This document shows, piece after piece, positions 1 to 10,204 of a DNA stretch of 64,000 nt; positions within the stretch are counted from its first letter, which is position 1, and each line of letters starts with the position of its first letter. The translations under genes were made by a program, and so were the position numbers. Origin of the DNA: an uncultured Sulfurovum sp. (GTDB taxonomy: Bacteria; Campylobacterota; Campylobacteria; Campylobacterales; Sulfurovaceae); NCBI GenBank assembly GCA_913055205.1, contig CAJXJN010000008.1, positions 1 to 64,000 of the forward strand, written 5' to 3'. Below the pieces are notes generated by a model that saw only the letters and a list, made by a program, of their open reading frames with translations, was not told the origin of the DNA and did no database searches.

Positions 1-136
1 ATTTATTTTTTTAATTAAAATATCATAAAAAACTTATATTGAAATTATAATGCTAATTACATATTGTAATCTAACTATTTATTCAAGGAACAATATAGGT
101 ATTTCAGCCTTAAAATCCAGTATTAACAGCATATCT

Positions 137-180
137 AAAGTGTCCGTTAAGTAGAAGAATAGGGCATTAACAGACACTTT
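137..180. repeat. 14-bp inverted repeat (1 mismatch), arms 137-150 and 167-180, upstream of integrase relic
   Basis: AAAGTGTCCGTTAA ... TTAACAGACACTTT with 16-bp spacer. Confidence 0.7.
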
Positions 181-206
181 GTTCTTTTTAAATTCGGAGG
201 TATATG

Positions 207-614
207 ATGCAACAGCCTAAGAAAAAATTACTGGATATTGTCAGAGATAAAATTCGTTTCAAACACTATAGCATATCAACCGAGAGAACCTATATCCATT
301 GAATCAAACACTATATTTTCTACCACAACAAAAAATATCCCATAGAGATGGCAAAACCAGAAATAGAACAATTTTTAACCTATCTTATAGTAGAAAAAAA
401 GGTATCTCCTACTACACAAGATCAGGCATTTGCAGCAATACTGTTTTTGTACAAAGAAGTGTTGGGTATCGACCCCGGAAGCATATGCCCTGAAAGAAAT
501 GCCCTTGGGGTAAAGGAGTTTCTGGGGCATAAATCTGTAGAAACAACTATGGTCTATACCCATGTGGCGGCAGAGATGAATAAGGGCAGGGTAGTCAGTC
601 CTTTAGATATGTAA
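207..614 (+). pseudogene. integron-type tyrosine recombinase (IntI/XerC-like) relic: internal deletion plus in-frame TGA
   Basis: One frame reads MQQPKKKLLDIVRDKIRFKHYSISTERTYIH*IKHYIFYHNKKYPIEMAKPEIEQFLTYLIVEKKVS...LGIDP then jumps to ...LGHKSVETTMVYTHV...SPLDM; the catalytic core between is missing. Confidence 0.85.
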
Positions 615-695
615 TTGATTTGGGTAGTAATTTATAGGGCGATATTAAACCTATTTCGATAAAATAGTACCCAAATAATATAAACAAGGTAGAAA

Positions 696-1178
696 ATGAA
701 AATAGTAGTTATTCAAGGTCCAAACCTAAATATGCTGGGAATCAGAGAACAAAATGTCTATGGTCCAATGAAATTGGAGGATATCCATGCCCAAATGAAA
801 GCATTTGCAGATAAAAACAAACTTGAGATCGAATTTTTTCAAAGTAACTTAGAGGGTGAGATCGTTGATCGTATCCAGGAGTGTATCGGTGATGCGGATG
901 GTATCATCATTAACCCGGCAGCATATACGCATACTTCTATTGCGATCCGCGATGCTATCGCTGCAGTTCAACTTCCAACACTTGAAGTACACCTTTCAAA
1001 CATTCACCAAAGAGAAGAGTTTAGACATAAGTCACTTACAGCACCTGTATGTGCAGGACAGATCGTAGGTATGGGACCATTTGGTTACCACTTGGCAATG
1101 GTTGGTATGACACAGATACTTTCTGAAGTTGCAGCGATGAAGCAGGCACAACAACAAGCTCAAGCAAAACAAAAATAA
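696..1178 (+). CDS. aroQ: 3-dehydroquinate dehydratase type II
   Basis: [23 protein letters not shown]; type II DHQase motifs. Confidence 0.95.
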   Translation: MKIVVIQGPNLNMLGIREQNVYGPMKLEDIHAQMKAFADKNKLEIEFFQSNLEGEIVDRIQECIGDADGIIINPAAYTHTSIAIRDAIAAVQLPTLEVHLSNIHQREEFRHKSLTAPVCAGQIVGMGPFGYHLAMVGMTQILSEVAAMKQAQQQAQAKQK

Positions 1179-1250
1179 CTTTATACTTCTTCTCTCCTCC
1201 GAGAGGAGGTCTATATACTCATTTCTTATCAAACTATAAAAAGGTTATCT

Positions 1251-2270
1251 ATGAACTACATGCTCAAAGATGAAAATGCTATGTATTATGAATGTGGATA
1301 TAGTTGTGATAATGCACTTTATCTCTCTTTAGGCTCTGAAGCTTTTTTCATCACTGACAGTCGTTACACTATTGAGGCGCAGAAGGGTGTCAATGGTGCA
1401 AAGGTGGTGATAGACGGTGACCTTTACGGATGCGCTGTAAAGTTACTTAAAAAAGCCAAAGTCAAAAAAGTTGTTTTTGATCCTAAAGAGTGGTCGGTAG
1501 CAGGATTTGAGAAAATAACTTCACAATGCAAAATTACTTTTAAACCAGAGTTGGACTTTTCCCATAAAAAGCGTATTATCAAAAGTGATGAAGAGTTGAA
1601 GATATTAGCCAAGGCAGTTAAATTGGGAGCAAAAGCTTTTAATGCATTGGCTAAAGAATTTAACAAAAATGGTTTTGGAGAGAATGAGTATACCTTAACA
1701 TATACTGCAAAATCTGTTTTGGGTGGTTTTGGAAAGTATGCGTTAAGTTTTGACCCTATCGTTGCGGTGAATGCAAATGCAGCAAAACCCCATGCTATGC
1801 CTACGAAAAAGAAACTGAAAAAGGGCGACCTTTTACTTGTAGATGCAGGATTAAAATACAAACGTTACTGTTCGGACCGTACACGTACGGTAGAGGCCGG
1901 AAAAGATTTTACATTTAAAACTAAGCAAACGTTTAAACGTAAAAAGATACAAAAAGCCTATGATACCGTGCTAAAAGCGCATGATAATGCCATTGCCAAA
2001 GCCCGTTCGGGTATGAAAGCGAAAAAGATAGATGCATTTACACGTGATATCATTACCAAAGCAGGGTTTGGAGAGTATTATGTACACTCTACAGGACACG
2101 GTGTAGGGTTGGACATCCATGAAATGCCATACATTTCGAGCAGATCAGATACGATCATCGAAGATGGGATGGTCTACACCATTGAGCCGGGTATTTACAT
2201 ACCGGATGAATTTGGCATACGTATTGAAGATATGGTAGCCATGATAGATGGAAAAGCAGTAGTCCTATAA
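1251..2270 (+). CDS. pepQ: M24 family Xaa-Pro peptidase
   Basis: LLVDAGLKYKRYCSDRTRT, HSTGHGVGLDIHE, EPGIYIP metal-site motifs. Confidence 0.9.
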   Translation: MNYMLKDENAMYYECGYSCDNALYLSLGSEAFFITDSRYTIEAQKGVNGAKVVIDGDLYGCAVKLLKKAKVKKVVFDPKEWSVAGFEKITSQCKITFKPELDFSHKKRIIKSDEELKILAKAVKLGAKAFNALAKEFNKNGFGENEYTLTYTAKSVLGGFGKYALSFDPIVAVNANAAKPHAMPTKKKLKKGDLLLVDAGLKYKRYCSDRTRTVEAGKDFTFKTKQTFKRKKIQKAYDTVLKAHDNAIAKARSGMKAKKIDAFTRDIITKAGFGEYYVHSTGHGVGLDIHEMPYISSRSDTIIEDGMVYTIEPGIYIPDEFGIRIEDMVAMIDGKAVVL

Positions 2271-2278
2271 GTAATGTT

Positions 2279-2764
2279 ATGATAAAGAAGAAGATAGATG
2301 CCAAGAACAGCTTGATAAAGACACACTTTTTCCCTACAATATCATCAAGTAAGGGTGGACACAAAGCACTGCTTGGCATTGGTGGGAATATCGGTGATGT
2401 CGTACGTCGTTTTGAACATCTTTTTTGGTATTTCAAACGCTCTGCTTTTGTACATGTTATAGAGACAGCGCCGATATTAAAAAATCCTCCTTTTGGTTAT
2501 ACCCGGCAGGAAGATTTTTATAACTCTTTGATGCTTGTAGAGACAGACCTGACACCAGAGGCATTACTTCGGTATGTTTTACGTGTGGAGAAGGTCTTTG
2601 GACGTAAACGTCTTTTTAAAGATGGACCAAGAACATTAGATATAGATATAATATTTTATGAAAATGTAAAGATGGAAACAAAGCACTTGAGCCTTCCTCA
2701 TCCCGGATGGATGAAAAGAAATTCAGTACTTATCCCACTTTCACATATGAAAGGTCATATATGA
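2279..2764 (+). CDS. folK: 2-amino-4-hydroxy-6-hydroxymethyldihydropteridine pyrophosphokinase
   Basis: GIGGNIGD; RTLDIDIIFY motif. Confidence 0.9.
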   Translation: MIKKKIDAKNSLIKTHFFPTISSSKGGHKALLGIGGNIGDVVRRFEHLFWYFKRSAFVHVIETAPILKNPPFGYTRQEDFYNSLMLVETDLTPEALLRYVLRVEKVFGRKRLFKDGPRTLDIDIIFYENVKMETKHLSLPHPGWMKRNSVLIPLSHMKGHI

Positions 2765-3849
2765 TTAACGAAACATTTGTAGCTTCAGATCCTAAAAGTG
2801 CTTATGAACAGGCAGTCCAAAAGTATGGTGATGATGACATATCTCTTGTCTCTGCAAAACAGTTAAAATATGAAGACGGGGCATTACGGTCCGAAGTAGT
2901 CATTGCTGTGCCAAAAGCACTCTTTATGGAAAAATCTTTTGGGGCTCTCTCTATGGATGAAAGCAGCCGTAACGAAGAGGAAACATTACTCGAAGAGATA
3001 GGTGAACTTAAAACGCAATTGGCACAGATGAAAGATGGTTTGCTGTTACAAGAGGAGTTTGGTAGTACCATAGAAGAGGTTAAAAGCCTTTTTATGAAGA
3101 AAGGTATTTCAGAGCGTTGGCTGGATGATGTTTTTACAACACTTATCGGTTCAGCTGTGCTGGAAGATGCCTCACTCTTAGTCTCTTATCTGCTTGAAGA
3201 GATAGATGAAGTACTTCAAATAAAAGAGGAAGACTTGTCGATGTCTAAAGTGATGATGCTTGTAGGTCCTACGGGGGTCGGCAAGACGACAACCATTGCT
3301 AAACTTGCTGCACGTTATGCCTACTTGCTGAACAGACCCTACAAAGTAGCATTGCTAAACCTTGACAGTTACAAAGTGGGTGCTATAGAGCAGCTTGCAT
3401 ATTACGCAGATATTATGCAGATAGAGCATATCTCTGTTTCTTCAACAGAAGAATTTAGAAAGAAATTGGAAGAGTTGGAAGAATATGATATCATTCTTGT
3501 AGATACAGCAGGTATGTCACCGTATGATACGCAGAAGTTTATTAAAACAGTAGAGTTTGTCAACTCTGATATCCAAAGAAATATTGAGGTTAATCTTGTT
3601 CTCTCTGCAACGGTAAAGTATGAAGATATGGAAGATATTTATAAAAATTTTTCTTTTTTAAATCTTGATTCTGTTATTATCAGTAAATTTGATGAGACCA
3701 AGCATCTGGGAACACTTCTGAATTTTATGTTGCTTTACAAATTGCCTATGAGTTATTTCTCGGTAGGACAAGAGGTGCCGGATGATCTTTTGCTTGCAAA
3801 GAAGGAGTATCTTTTAGAACGTTTTATCGGTGATATGGATGAGGACTGA
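2761..3849 (+). CDS. flhF: SRP-type GTPase FlhF
   Basis: MMLVGPTGVGKTTTIAKLAARY, LNLDSYKVGAIEQL, DTAGMSP, SKFDETKHLG; ATGA overlap with folK. Confidence 0.9.
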   Translation: MINETFVASDPKSAYEQAVQKYGDDDISLVSAKQLKYEDGALRSEVVIAVPKALFMEKSFGALSMDESSRNEEETLLEEIGELKTQLAQMKDGLLLQEEFGSTIEEVKSLFMKKGISERWLDDVFTTLIGSAVLEDASLLVSYLLEEIDEVLQIKEEDLSMSKVMMLVGPTGVGKTTTIAKLAARYAYLLNRPYKVALLNLDSYKVGAIEQLAYYADIMQIEHISVSSTEEFRKKLEELEEYDIILVDTAGMSPYDTQKFIKTVEFVNSDIQRNIEVNLVLSATVKYEDMEDIYKNFSFLNLDSVIISKFDETKHLGTLLNFMLLYKLPMSYFSVGQEVPDDLLLAKKEYLLERFIGDMDED

Positions 3850-4309
3850 TACACAAGCATTTCATTTAGAAAAAATGATGCAGAAACATAAACTTTATCC
3901 TGAATATGAGTTGGCACTTCTTCCCATCCAAGTGAAAAGAAATGCCTTGAAGAACCTTGCTCCCGGAGACCTGTTTCTTTTAGGACTGGATAGTCTGGAA
4001 ATGATACTTCTGGAAGAGAGAAATATTTTGGCAAATGTCCTGCTGGATGAGAGTGGAAATAGTAGTAAGGTAAAAATTATAGATTGCAACAGATATGCGA
4101 TAAAACAGCCCAATAGTAAAAAATATCAAATAGTAATATTTTCTTTTGGAATGCTTCAAAGCAGAAAATTGGAAGCGGGTTGCAAAATAGAAATATCACA
4201 GTTGGATCTGCAAGAAGTTTCAGTTCATGCAGATGGGAAAAATATAGCAAAAGGCTTTTTAGTCAACGTAGATGATGAGATAGCTGTACAGATAGATAAG
4301 GTAATATAA
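3839..4309 (+). CDS. SPOA-like (FliN/FliM C-terminal-type) protein, flagellar-switch remnant candidate
   Basis: C-terminus EVSVHADGKNIAKGFLVNVDDEIAVQIDKVI aligns by eye with the FliN SPOA pattern (VxVxxNGxxIAxGxVVVVxxxxGVRIxxI). Confidence 0.5.
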   Translation: MRTDTQAFHLEKMMQKHKLYPEYELALLPIQVKRNALKNLAPGDLFLLGLDSLEMILLEERNILANVLLDESGNSSKVKIIDCNRYAIKQPNSKKYQIVIFSFGMLQSRKLEAGCKIEISQLDLQEVSVHADGKNIAKGFLVNVDDEIAVQIDKVI

Positions 4310-5329
4310 ATGAAGAAAAAAGTATTGGTAGGAATGAGTGGTGGGGTCGACTCCACAGTAACAGCGATCTTGCTCCAAAAAGAGGGATATGAGGTCGAGG
4401 GTGTGTATATGAAGCTTCATCAGAAAAAAGGCTATCATGAAGAGAACTTTGCCAAAGTTAAACGCGTAGGGAATTACCTGGGGATCAAAGTACATTTTCA
4501 TGATTTGAGTGAAGCGTTTGACAAAGAGGTGTATAATTACTTTGTGGAGAGCTACAAAGCGGGACTTACCCCTAACCCCTGTGTCATCTGTAACCGTACC
4601 ATCAAGTTTGGAAAGATGATAGAGTTTGCTGACAGTTTAGGCATCGAAAAGGTAGCTACAGGACATTATCTTAATTGTGATGGTAAGTATATTTATGCTG
4701 CTGAAGACCCCAGTAAAGATCAGAGTTATTTTCTTTGTGAAGTAAGAAAAGAGGTTTTACCAAGACTGCTTTTCCCGTTGGGCGGATGGATAAAAGATGA
4801 TGTTAAAGCCTATGCCGCAAACATAGAAGTACTCAAAGACTTTGCTACACAAAAAGAGAGTTCTGAGATCTGCTTTGTGGAAAACACGTATGATGAAGTA
4901 CTTGCCGAACATATGAACATAGATATACCGGGTGAAACAGTAGACACGGAAGGTAATGTCGTAGGTACACACAAAGGCTACATGCACTACACTATCGGTA
5001 AGCGTAGAGGATTTTTTGTTAACGGTGCCCATGACCCTCACTTTGTAGTTGCCATCAAGGCAGAAGAAAATCAGATAGTCGTAGGGACAAGAGAAAAACT
5101 GGAAGTGAACGTGTTTGAAGTGAAGCAGATCAACCTTTTTGAAGATCTGACTGATTTTAGATGTAATGTTAAAGTACGCTACAGAACCCATGCCGTACCT
5201 TGCCACGTTGTCATAGAAGGTGACAGAGCCAAAGTCACCCTGGATGAACCGGTCTTCGGATTGGCTCACGGGCAGATCGCTGCGTTTTATGATGGAGACA
5301 GGTTGCTTGGAGGCGGGGTGATCTGCTAG
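4310..5329 (+). CDS. mnmA: tRNA-specific 2-thiouridylase MnmA
   Basis: [28 protein letters not shown] motifs. Confidence 0.95.
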   Translation: MKKKVLVGMSGGVDSTVTAILLQKEGYEVEGVYMKLHQKKGYHEENFAKVKRVGNYLGIKVHFHDLSEAFDKEVYNYFVESYKAGLTPNPCVICNRTIKFGKMIEFADSLGIEKVATGHYLNCDGKYIYAAEDPSKDQSYFLCEVRKEVLPRLLFPLGGWIKDDVKAYAANIEVLKDFATQKESSEICFVENTYDEVLAEHMNIDIPGETVDTEGNVVGTHKGYMHYTIGKRRGFFVNGAHDPHFVVAIKAEENQIVVGTREKLEVNVFEVKQINLFEDLTDFRCNVKVRYRTHAVPCHVVIEGDRAKVTLDEPVFGLAHGQIAAFYDGDRLLGGGVIC

Positions 5330-5356
5330 AGATCACCAATCTCTTTTCCATGCTTT

Positions 5357-5538
5357 GAGACTGTGAAAGAACTAGGTACCTCGGAAGTGAAGGCTTCAGC
5401 CTCACCCAAATATTTGCATACTTTTAGGTTATTTTGACAGAAAAAGCAATTTTAGGAAAAAAAGCTTTTTGGTGGGACTGCACCTAAAGGTATGCACTTC
5501 GATAAAGTCTCCACTTCCATGGGTTCTTTCACAGTCTC
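5357..5538. repeat. REP/BIME-like palindromic element, copy 1 (REP arms 5383-5405 and 5472-5518; outer 16-bp TIR)
   Basis: GAGACTGTGAAAGAAC...GTTCTTTCACAGTCTC ends; GGAAGTGAAGGCTTCAGCCTCAC arm; inverted homologue at 16056-16236. Confidence 0.85.
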
Positions 5539-5583
5539 TTTGTGTGGGAATGGATATATCCATACAACATACAAGAATAAATT

Positions 5584-7068
5584 TTATTGATGTATCGGAG
5601 CAGCGATCATCCTACTCGCCATCGATACCGGATATCCACGCTCCTCAGATAAAGTCTCTGCAAGTTTCTGTATCTCACTCTCTTTGAGGTTCAACAGTGT
5701 CTCAAAAACCCTTTTCCCTTGCACCGATGGATCCAAATAACCTAACCCTGTTAACTTCTTGATGATCTCATCGATCGCATCTAATACAGAAGAGGCTTTC
5801 ACCACTTCACATCTGGCGTAACGATCGCCCACAAAAGAGACATCTGCTGCACGCAGATCAGGGTCAATACCTGGGATCTGTTGAGCACCGTAGAGAGGTT
5901 TTGAGGCAACTTGAGCATTTTTGAAGGCAGGGACGAACTGGGCGACATGGTCGATGGCAGATAGGGTACGTTGGGTGATGAGGGAGGGATCCCATGATCT
6001 TTCCAGCTTCTCTACAAACTTTTTTGGCAGTTGTGGTTGTGCACTCTGTTTTTAGCTTGCGGACAGACCCTCTTCAAAGAGGGTGATCGACTTTGTCATA
6101 CCGTGAAGTTGGAAATAGCCACCCGGATAGGGTGTGAACTGTGCCATGCCTCTTGGAGTGCCTCGCTCTCCGTGGAAGATCACCTCCGGCCACATGGTTT
6201 TTGAGTGATCCCACTTGGTCACATAGGCAGCTTTGAACTCTACCATCCGCTCTTGTTTAAAACCTAGAGCATCATCTAACATCCCGCTTCTAAATCCTGC
6301 AGCATTCACCAGATAATCAAACTCGGCCTGCTGCTCCTTTTGACCTTTTTGCTGATAGGTCACGATCCAGCCGGATTCATCGGTTTTGGCAGTGATATCT
6401 GTAACGGTACAGTTAAGTAATACTTTGCAATTGGCAATTTTTTCCAAAGCAAGAGAAATACCGGAAGCCATACGAAAGATGTTCAAACCATACTCTTGCA
6501 CCATAATGAGAGGAAACTTGACCTTATCCAGATCGATATGTTTGACCACAGGGATCATCCAGTCATCAAGCTGGGCAGGGTGCTCAACGTATGGCTGTTT
6601 TTGCAGTGCCTCTACTTGCTTGCGGTCGTACAGCTTGAAATAGTCGTTACACTCACCCAGTACCTTATTGTGTGGATCGGACGCTATCAAAGAGGTATAC
6701 TCAGACTGTAGTGTACGTAAACGCGGCAGCAGATCTTTTGGTTCTCCGCTGTCCTCTGTCGGTACAGCTATCACTGTTGGTCTGTAGTCAACTGCGAAAG
6801 GGTAGAAACGTAAAAGATCGATAGATTGTTTGAGCAGGGTAATGCACTGCTCATCGGAGATCTCACGGTAGAGATTACCTCCTGCATGAAGATGGCACAT
6901 GGGTGGCCCATTGACCAGACTCGTTCCCTTTTCGAACAACGTAACATCCAGACCGAACTCACCCAAACAGAGTGCCGCCGAAGCACCGGCGATACCTCCG
7001 CCTACAACGGCTATTTTGGCTTTTTTCAATGCTTCATTACGCTTGTTTGTTACCATGGGTTCCCTCAT
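5584..7068 (-). pseudogene. FAD-dependent oxidoreductase interrupted by single in-frame TAA at 6052-6054
   Basis: AKIAVVGGGIAGASAALCLGEFG; reading continues in frame across the TAA (KQSAQPQLPKKFVEKLERSWDPSLITQRTLSAIDHVAQFVPAFKNAQVASKPLYGAQQIPGIDPDLRAADVSFVGDRYARCEV...) to 5584. Confidence 0.8.
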
Positions 7069-7754
7069 TGCACTTTGATATCAAGTGTTGTGAGAATATC
7101 GGCAAAATCATCGATCACGACATCAGGATCGTAATGACAGATATCCTCGCCATAGTTATAGCCGTAGGTCACACCGATGCTTTGCATAGCTGCCGCATTG
7201 GCAGCTAAGATATCGTTTTTGGAATCACCTACCATGAGACACTGATCCACGCTTACATTAAGTGTTTGACATACATGAAGCAGTGGTAGAGGATCAGGTT
7301 TTTTCCTGGCTAGACTATCACCACCTAAACAGAGTTCAAAGAGCCCATGAAGTTTTAAACCCTTTAAGATAGGTTCAACGAAATTAAAGGGTTTGTTAGT
7401 GATGATCGCCAAACGGTATCCTCTCTCTTTTAAAGTATGCAGTGTTTCGGGGACACGAGGATAGGTTACTGTTGATCGGCAAAGATTTTGAGCATAGAAG
7501 TCCAGGAAGATAGCAAGTGCACTTTCAAACAGAGTAGGATCAAGGTTTTCATCGATCTCTCGTTTCCCGGACAGCGCTCGTTTGACTAGTGTCTGAGCAC
7601 CATTTCCTACCCAAAATCTGATCGTATCTTCACTGAACGTGGTACGATCCAATTGTTGAAGCATATAGTTAACTGAACGTGTCAGATCAGGTACACTGTC
7701 GATGAGCGTACCGTCAAGATCAAATAGAATAAACTCTTTATTGTTCAATTTCAA
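7065..7754 (-). CDS. gph: HAD-family phosphoglycolate phosphatase
   Basis: FDLDGTLIDSVPDL; MVGDSKNDILAANAA. Confidence 0.9.
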   Translation of the reverse strand: MKLNNKEFILFDLDGTLIDSVPDLTRSVNYMLQQLDRTTFSEDTIRFWVGNGAQTLVKRALSGKREIDENLDPTLFESALAIFLDFYAQNLCRSTVTYPRVPETLHTLKERGYRLAIITNKPFNFVEPILKGLKLHGLFELCLGGDSLARKKPDPLPLLHVCQTLNVSVDQCLMVGDSKNDILAANAAAMQSIGVTYGYNYGEDICHYDPDVVIDDFADILTTLDIKVQ

Positions 7755-7957
7755 ATGTAAAACCTTAGTATTTTTATGGCTGACATCTTACTATATTTTT
7801 GGCTAAAAAAGCTGTGTTTTTTTTCTATGTAATTCCATACTGTTCCCTGTAAGCCTTATAAATAATATTATATTATCCAGTAAAATAAAATATGATATAA
7901 TATACTTATATATTCTCTAAAAACAGGAGTCTGGTAAAACCCTTTGAAAGGAATAGA

Positions 7958-8380
7958 ATGAAAACAGTAATGATACTTGCAATACTCATTTGTAACTTGA
8001 TGGCAATCACGGCTCAAGATGCTGCACAGATACTTGGTGCAGAAATGAACTTGAATACTGCATTTAAAAAAGCAAAGGATGAGAATAAAAAAATGGTACT
8101 TTTGGTAGTTGTAAAAGACCATTGCAATTGGTGTAAAATGATGATACATGATACATTAAAAGATGCAGCCATACAGGAAAATCTGACGAATATGGTAACA
8201 GTTGTAGTAGATATCAATGGAAAACTGCCGGATGAGTTTAAAGCTACAATAACACCGGCAGTATTCTTCATTGATCCTAAGAGTAAAAAGAGTGTATGGG
8301 AAAATGTTGGGTATGTGAAAAAAGGCAGTTTTCTTATAGATATTATATCTGCAAATGAAATGATTGAGCTTCAAGAGTAA
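7958..8380 (+). CDS. periplasmic thioredoxin-fold protein
   Basis: signal peptide; DHCNWCKMM CxxC motif. Confidence 0.75.
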   Translation: MKTVMILAILICNLMAITAQDAAQILGAEMNLNTAFKKAKDENKKMVLLVVVKDHCNWCKMMIHDTLKDAAIQENLTNMVTVVVDINGKLPDEFKATITPAVFFIDPKSKKSVWENVGYVKKGSFLIDIISANEMIELQE

Positions 8381-8423
8381 AATCAAACTATACAAAAAGA
8401 GTCTCTAACAAACGGAGGGGGAG

Positions 8424-8981
8424 TTATTTATTAGCTTTCTCTTCTTTCTTTGCTGCCTTCTTTGCTGCCTTCTTTGCTTTTCTTTCCCGTCTCTCTTTCT
8501 CCTGCTGATATTTTTCCCTCTTCACTGAGTTGATCCATAGCCGATTGATTACAAAATAGATGATGCTTGAGACTACGATAGAGTAGAAAGCTGTTCCAAC
8601 ATAGAGAGGAATAAAGATATCATCCATATGTTGGGTAAACCAATCAAGAGTCAGTTCTATATTATCAATGCCTTCACGACCTAAGATGAGGTTTCCTGTA
8701 AGGTACTCCATATAGTACATAGGCGGCATGGTAAAAGGATTGCTTAACCAGACCATAGAGATAGCAACGGGGACATTAAATCGTACAAACGGGGTTGTTG
8801 CCATCACGGCCAGCATTTGCATAGGCATTGGAATGAAGCCCCAAAAAAGCCCTATCCATACACCTCTTGATATCGTACGTCTATTAACTGATAAGTAGCC
8901 TCTAGGCAGATTATATTTTTCTAAAAAAGCATTTACCTTACTTTCACTGGATGGCTTTTTTTTGAAGATTCTTCGTATCAT
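8424..8981 (-). CDS. DUF2062-type membrane protein
   Basis: SRGVWIGLFWGFIPMPMQMLAV...NPFTMPPMYY motif; Lys/Ala-rich tail. Confidence 0.75.
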   Translation of the reverse strand: MIRRIFKKKPSSESKVNAFLEKYNLPRGYLSVNRRTISRGVWIGLFWGFIPMPMQMLAVMATTPFVRFNVPVAISMVWLSNPFTMPPMYYMEYLTGNLILGREGIDNIELTLDWFTQHMDDIFIPLYVGTAFYSIVVSSIIYFVINRLWINSVKREKYQQEKERRERKAKKAAKKAAKKEEKANK

Positions 8982-9152
8982 TTAAATCCGTGCATTTAGA
9001 ATTATAGAACTCTTTAAAGACCTAAGGGTATTCAGAGGGTTCTGATTGCATAAGTGTAGTATCCATGAGCTTTAAATCCCCTTTGAGGTCCCCTTAATCA
9101 ATATTTGAGTAAAATACGCGTAATAAAATATAGACACAAAGGTACACTTCCC

Positions 9153-10088
9153 ATGAGCGGATATATGATTTTTTCTGGAACATCAAACCCTGAACTTGCT
9201 GAAGAGATAGCAACTTACCTCGAAATGCCACTTTCAAAGGCCAATATAAATCGTTTTTCAGATGGTGAGATCTCTGTGCAGATCGCTGAGAGCGTACGTG
9301 GTAAAGATGTATTTATTATCCAACCTACCTCTGCACCTGCCAATGCAAACTTGATGGAACTACTCATTATGACGGATGCACTTAAACGTTCATCTGCAAA
9401 CTCTATTACTGCAGTAGTGCCATACTACGGATATGCAAGACAAGACAGAAAAGCGGCTCCCAGAGTGCCTATCACAGCAAAACTTGTAGCAAACCTTATG
9501 GAGACAGCGGGTATCACACGTATGGTAACTGTGGACCTACATGCTTCTCAAATACAAGGTTTCTTTGACATTCCTGTAGATAACCTTTACGGTGCTATTT
9601 TGTTTATGGATTATATCAAAGCGAAAAACTTTAAAAATCCAGTGATCGCTTCTCCAGACATCGGTGGTGTTGCAAGAGCTAGATATTTTGCAAGTAAATT
9701 AGGTTTAGATATGGTTATCGTCGATAAAAGACGTGAAAAAGCAAATGAATCTGAAGTGATGAATGTTATCGGTGATGTAGCAGGAAAAGATATTATTCTC
9801 ATTGATGATATGGTAGATACAGCAGGTACCATGGTGAAAAGTGCAGCAGCACTTAAAAAACTTGGGGCAAACTCGGTAATGGCGTGCTGTACACACCCTG
9901 TACTTTCCGGTCCGGCATATGAGCGCATCGAAGAGGGTGAGCTTGATGAGCTTGTTGTGGCAAATACGATCCCTATGACTAAGCAGTCCAGTAAGATAAA
10001 GATGCTTTCAACAGCTTCTATGCTTGGTGAAGTCATTAGACGTGTTCACAACAATGAGAGTGTGAACTCTCTTTTTGAAACGAATTGA
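9153..10088 (+). CDS. prs: ribose-phosphate pyrophosphokinase
   Basis: FSGTSNPELAEEIA; DLHASQIQGFFDIPVDNL; ILIDDMVDTAGT. Confidence 0.95.
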   Translation: MSGYMIFSGTSNPELAEEIATYLEMPLSKANINRFSDGEISVQIAESVRGKDVFIIQPTSAPANANLMELLIMTDALKRSSANSITAVVPYYGYARQDRKAAPRVPITAKLVANLMETAGITRMVTVDLHASQIQGFFDIPVDNLYGAILFMDYIKAKNFKNPVIASPDIGGVARARYFASKLGLDMVIVDKRREKANESEVMNVIGDVAGKDIILIDDMVDTAGTMVKSAAALKKLGANSVMACCTHPVLSGPAYERIEEGELDELVVANTIPMTKQSSKIKMLSTASMLGEVIRRVHNNESVNSLFETN

Positions 10089-10167
10089 TGTAAGGTAGGC
10101 ACCTTGAAGAGACTTCTTTCATGGCGCATTCCTGCCTACAAAATAGAGCATCATTATTTTTTAAATC

Positions 10168-10185
10168 GTGGGTAGGAATACCCAC
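10168..10185 (+). other. 7-bp perfect hairpin between prs and lepA
   Basis: GTGGGTA GGAA TACCCAC. Confidence 0.6.
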
Positions 10186-10204
10186 ACTATAATAAGGAAC
10201 AACA

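Noticed and set aside
8430-8480. 12-bp tandem repeat TTTGCTGCCTTC in the DUF2062 gene
   Set aside because: Only about two units, encodes an ordinary KKAA-rich tail.
9611-10036. Long minus-strand ORFs over prs, atp genes and others
   Set aside because: Overlap strongly conserved genes; composition is the antisense of real coding frames.
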